Source: Buxus sempervirens (lineage: Eukaryota > Streptophyta > Magnoliopsida > Buxales > Buxaceae). From it: DNA of 64,000 bases. The stretch is taken from positions 8,804,001 through 8,868,000 of the forward strand of contig OX387184.1 of NCBI GenBank assembly GCA_947561395.2, in the 5' to 3' direction. A program made the translations under genes and the position numbers. Below are positions 61,007 through 64,000 of this stretch, in pieces (within the stretch, counting starts at the first letter, position 1; each line of letters opens with the position of its first letter). The notes under the pieces are model-generated. The model was given only the letters and a program-made list of their open reading frames with translations, ran no database searches and was not told the origin of the DNA.

Positions 61007-61907
61007 TCAAACTGCAATATCATGGCGAATGTGCCGGAGAAGAACGGGGATTACGATGTCCGGCGAGCTCAGCTGCGGGAGATGACCGTCCGACGACATT
61101 ACCTCAACGATCGACTCTCCGCCAAGGTTCTGATGAAGATACTCGGACACCGCTACTGGCACGGCCAAGTCCTTGCTGCTTTGTAGTATGTGACACGGAA
61201 CAGTCACCAAATGCAGCAAGTCTCTCACGTCGCTTTGGAATATCGTTTGAGCTACGCTTAAGGCTATGTCCGGCCTTATATTGAACAAAGTCCGGCTGAA
61301 CTCCTGGACTGCCACTGAATCCATGTCACCTCCGACCGCCAACGGTGCGAAACCCGAGCACCACGCCTTATAATTGGATCTCATCGCCTCGAATAGCTGA
61401 TCCAGATCTTCCTGCTCGAATCCTCCGTAGTAATTGACCTCGTTCAAGTACCTTTAAGAACAAAAACTTCAATCAGAAATCAAATCTGATCTTACATAAC
61501 TCTAGTGTTTGTTTCTAGAGTTTTGAATAATATTATTACCTGGGAGAAGCGGAGATCATGATCAGTTTGGAGAAGAGATCGGGGCGGTTGATGGAGGCTA
61601 CGGCTCCGACGACGGCGGAAACGGAGTGTCCAACGAAAATGCAGGAGCCGACTTGGAGCTCTTCTAAGATGGCCAAGAGGTCGAAGGCGTAGCCTTCGAG
61701 TGTGGAATAGCGTTCGAAGTCGAAGTACTCCGGGTTAGTAGGGCCAGCACCCATGTTATCGAAGAGAATCACACGGTGATCGACGATGAGGTGAGGAACC
61801 AGGTGCTTCCAAACCGACTGGTCTGTGCCGAAGCCATGAGCGAGTACGATGGTCTGCTCGCCATTGCCCAGCACCCTAACGTTATGAGCTTCTTCCACTA
61901 TACCCAT
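61007..61907 (-). CDS. KAI2: KAI2 (D14-LIKE / HTL) karrikin and KAI2-ligand receptor, alpha/beta hydrolase
   Basis: Two exons, 61907-61540 and 61451-61007, separated by an 88-bp GT-AG intron after ISASP(R), encode exactly 270 residues, the Arabidopsis KAI2 length. The N-terminus [10 protein letters not shown] is characteristic. The catalytic triad is Ser95 in GHSVS, Asp217 in SSKDLAV and His246 in DGHLPQL. Pocket residues typical of KAI2 rather than D14 are present: F134 (YGGF), W153 and F157 (KAWCSGF). The protein perceives karrikins and an unknown endogenous ligand, then recruits MAX2 and SMAX1-type repressors for degradation, acting in the nucleus and cytosol on germination and seedling light responses. 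Differences from the usual sequence are A23 in LAHGFG and P56 in GAGPTN. The neighbour SRFR1 (tandem orientation, 3.1 kb downstream on the minus strand) is the same as in Arabidopsis, favouring orthology over a dispersed paralogue. Confidence 0.95.
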
Positions 61908-62747
61908 CTCCTTCCACTCCTTTCTCGATTCCTTTCTTCTTTTTCTGGGTTTTCCGTCGATTTTTTTGCCGTTAAATCACACCTATGCTCTTTCCAGAAA
62001 GTCTTTTCTTCTTTTCTGAAATGATGAATGGAAAAGAGAGTTTTTTTTGGATGGGGAATGAAAAAGAGAGATTGGTTTCTTAGCACCACACAATCTAATA
62101 AATGATAAGATTATGAGTAAAGCTCAAGTACCTCGGCAGTACAAACACTTTAGGTATCGTTGTGAACTCGTAATTACATCGTACGGTGTTCAGCGTTATG
62201 AAGTCAACAGACTAGTTTCAACCTTCAAAGCCCCGTTCTCGCCATTATTGGATCCTAACCGTTGATTATTATGACCTGTGATCAAACGGGAGAAATGCTA
62301 TTCACGTGTACTAGTAATTCGTATGAGATGTACCCAAGAGCCACCACCATGGCTGGTTCAAGTGTGAACGTGTGTAGTCTCACCGTCAAAACCGTACGTT
62401 TTGGCATGCTAAACGAATGCGGTTGAAACGAGCCATCATTGGTCGTTGTTTAGAAGAAAGAGATTGAATTAACTAGGGTTAGACCTGTTAAATGATCTCA
62501 CCTAGCCCATGTGACTACATGGCTGACACAGACGTAACAAATGACAGCCCATGTGACATATGGCATTGGTTACAAAATAGATCCAATATAGGGCTGAGTT
62601 GCGTTTAAAAATAATAAAAGAAAAAATACTTTAATAAGTCATAAATAACAATTAAGTGTTCAATTAACGCAGCGTTAAACGAGGGGAGGGGCCTTTTGCT
62701 CGAGCCTCGCAAGCGTGACATCTGTTATGGGCGATGGTGGATGTTAG
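61908..62747 (-). promoter_or_regulatory. Upstream region of KAI2
   Basis: The first 150 bp are T/C-rich on the sense strand (leader-like). Beyond that no gene, RNA or repeat was recognised until the MITE at 62748. Confidence 0.35.
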
Positions 62748-63136
62748 GGGAAAATAAATTTTAGTAATATTTTTTGGAAATACTTAAAAGTTAGTCAACA
62801 AAGTCCTAAATTACATATTTTAAACAACTTTTATCAAAATAATTGAATTTTCTGACATTTTACCATTACAAATCCTATTTTTATTCAAAAAATTTAAACA
62901 ATTGTATAAGTCAATAAAATGACTTGTACTTTTTATAAATTATTGATTTTACATTTTTTATCAACAGAGATTGTGTTAGTTTGTAGAAGGGAATTCTTGA
63001 AAAAATTTGAATCTAACAATCAAATATTACTAAAATTTAATTATGTTAATAAAAATTTCTTAAAAATTGAAATCTAGAACTTTGCTGATTGAATTTAAAT
63101 TATTTTCGAAAAATGTTATTAAAACTTAATTTTCCC
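62748..63136. mobile_element. Short MULE-type MITE related to the 6218-8078 element
   Basis: 389 bp with GGG...CCC ends and long imperfect inverted repeats (left GGGAAAATAAATTTTAGTAA; right, complemented, GGGAAAATTAAGTTTTAATA). Both arms carry the AGTCA/CA-CAAAGT-CTAAAT and TTTTATCAAAATAATT blocks found in the TIRs of the 6218-8078 element, and 62905-62935 contains the same ACTTGTAC subterminal motif. The flanks GGATGTTAG and TGATGTTGG are an imperfect 9-bp TSD (7 of 9). Non-coding. Confidence 0.65.
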
Positions 63137-63148
63137 TTGATGTTGGTT

Positions 63149-63181
63149 GTTGTGCGCAGCGCCCACCGAGGCGCGCACAAC
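63149..63181. repeat. GC-rich hairpin GTTGTGCGC ... GCGCACAAC
   Basis: Perfect 9-bp arms around a 15-nt loop, immediately beyond the MITE. Function unknown; it could be a Helitron-type or other transposon end, but no CTAG or TSD supports that. Confidence 0.45.
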
Positions 63182-63189
63182 GATGTGAA

Positions 63190-64000
63190 CAGAATCGTCA
63201 CGACGTTTTGGGCAAAAAAATGGGAAAGTATTTTGGGAAAATTGGTTTTTAATGTTACTTTTTCAAAATAATTCTGAATCAATTGGCTAATTCTTGAAAA
63301 TTGAGAATTAATAATAATTTTTTCAAATAATTGAGATTCAGTACTATTTTACTGTTCATAAAAACTTTTTTTCAAGGGTGCCCTCAAAAGACTTTGAAAA
63401 CTTTTTTACTCATTTAGGTTTAAGTGAGTTTGTAAGTCTTTTTGAGGGTATGTTTGGAAGAAATTCTTCACCAATAGTTGTTGTTCCGAAATTGGGCCGG
63501 TGTAGACATGTGTCGGTGTTGATGATGTGTCTCTACGCGGGCGTGCCAGTATCGTTTAATACAAATGATTTCGAGTCGAGCCTTGACCCCGGGCACCTGT
63601 TCCGAATCTAAACCAGGATCGGTTCAGTCGTACTGCAAGTCTCCTGTAATAAAATCGGTCAAGCGATGATATGAAGACTAGGGGTTCGGTCTTCGTTTGG
63701 GTTCTTGTAAGCGTTTGAAAGCGAAAGCAACTAATGGCACACAAAACTCATTTATTATAAAATCGGCCGACGGGCCGAAAGCGACAACAGATAATCCCCA
63801 AAAAGGAAACAAAAAGTAAAAAGAAAACTGACATGGCTCGCAGGACCAGCCTGTCCTAGTCTTATAGCCGTAACCGCGTATAAGCGCAGGAGAAAGGAGG
63901 CGGCTGCTAACAAAGCCAATTCAGGGGTTCACCTTAGATTACTGCTTACCCAAAAATACACAAGTCACCTGGCTTGATTAGAGCGAATTCGGGACCGGCT
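63190..64000. other. Right-edge region, no supported gene
   Basis: AT-rich to about 63370, then GC-richer. At the very edge the minus strand reads AGPEFALIKPGDLCIFG and then GGGTAAGC, which would fit either a stop or a splice donor. With 63752 as a possible minus-strand AATAAA, this could be the 3' end of a gene lying beyond the window. Seventeen residues are not enough to identify it. Confidence 0.25.

Noticed and set aside
61445-61447. KAI2 exon 2 read as a separate gene starting at 61447
   Set aside because: The codon there is TTG, and the sequence joins exon 1 through a GT-AG intron to give exactly 270 residues.
63089-63282. Overlapping open frames on both strands at 63089-63282
   Set aside because: They arise from the MITE end and a GC-rich hairpin. 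No domain and mirror-like amino-acid content.

Overview
This window is nuclear DNA from a flowering plant. It is AT-rich, its genes carry GT-AG introns of tens of bases to 5.8 kb, and it holds remnants of L1 and RTE LINEs, SINE-like pieces, hAT and Mutator-like DNA transposons and foldback MITEs. All recognisable genes are single-copy land-plant families. The species cannot be named from sequence alone. The very long introns and low gene density suggest a medium-to-large genome, perhaps a woody or early-diverging dicot (inference).

Layout. 1-8.1 kb is a repeat desert: L1 RNase H and zf-RVT relics, Helitron-like ends, a perfect-TSD foldback MULE (4222-4635) and a long-TIR MULE (6218-8078) that carries what looks like a captured valyl-tRNA synthetase exon. 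8362-9650 (+) is a two-exon PRISE gene (progesterone 5-beta-reductase / iridoid-synthase-like, VEP1 family). 11495-13275 is a hAT-type element with a perfect 8-bp TSD, just upstream of a four-exon gene at 14046-17153 (+) for a 98-residue glycine-rich protein matching TGD5, a chloroplast-envelope lipid-import component. 18293-57934 (-) is one 39.6-kb gene of 23 exons encoding a 982-residue TPR protein recognisable as SRFR1, a negative regulator of effector-triggered immunity. All exons join in frame, and the introns (about 36.7 kb) are full of non-LTR retrotransposon debris and local duplications. 60183-60558 is a foldback element built from GGTACC-containing units. 61007-61907 (-) is a two-exon KAI2 (karrikin / KAI2-ligand receptor) with an intact Ser-Asp-His triad. 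62748-63136 is a short MULE-type MITE related to the 6.2-8.1 kb element. The last kilobase has no gene I can support.

How the genes fit together. They do not form one pathway. The most informative relation is positional: as I recall the Arabidopsis annotation, SRFR1 (At4g37460) and KAI2 (At4g37470) are neighbours there too, so this pair looks like conserved microsynteny and supports both being true orthologues. No new multi-gene system was found. The unusual material is structural: a young L1 insertion a few tens of bases from an SRFR1 splice acceptor, 22-23-bp retrotransposon-tail insertions with full target-site duplications, a patchwork of exon pieces inside SRFR1 intron 17, and the GGTACC foldback.
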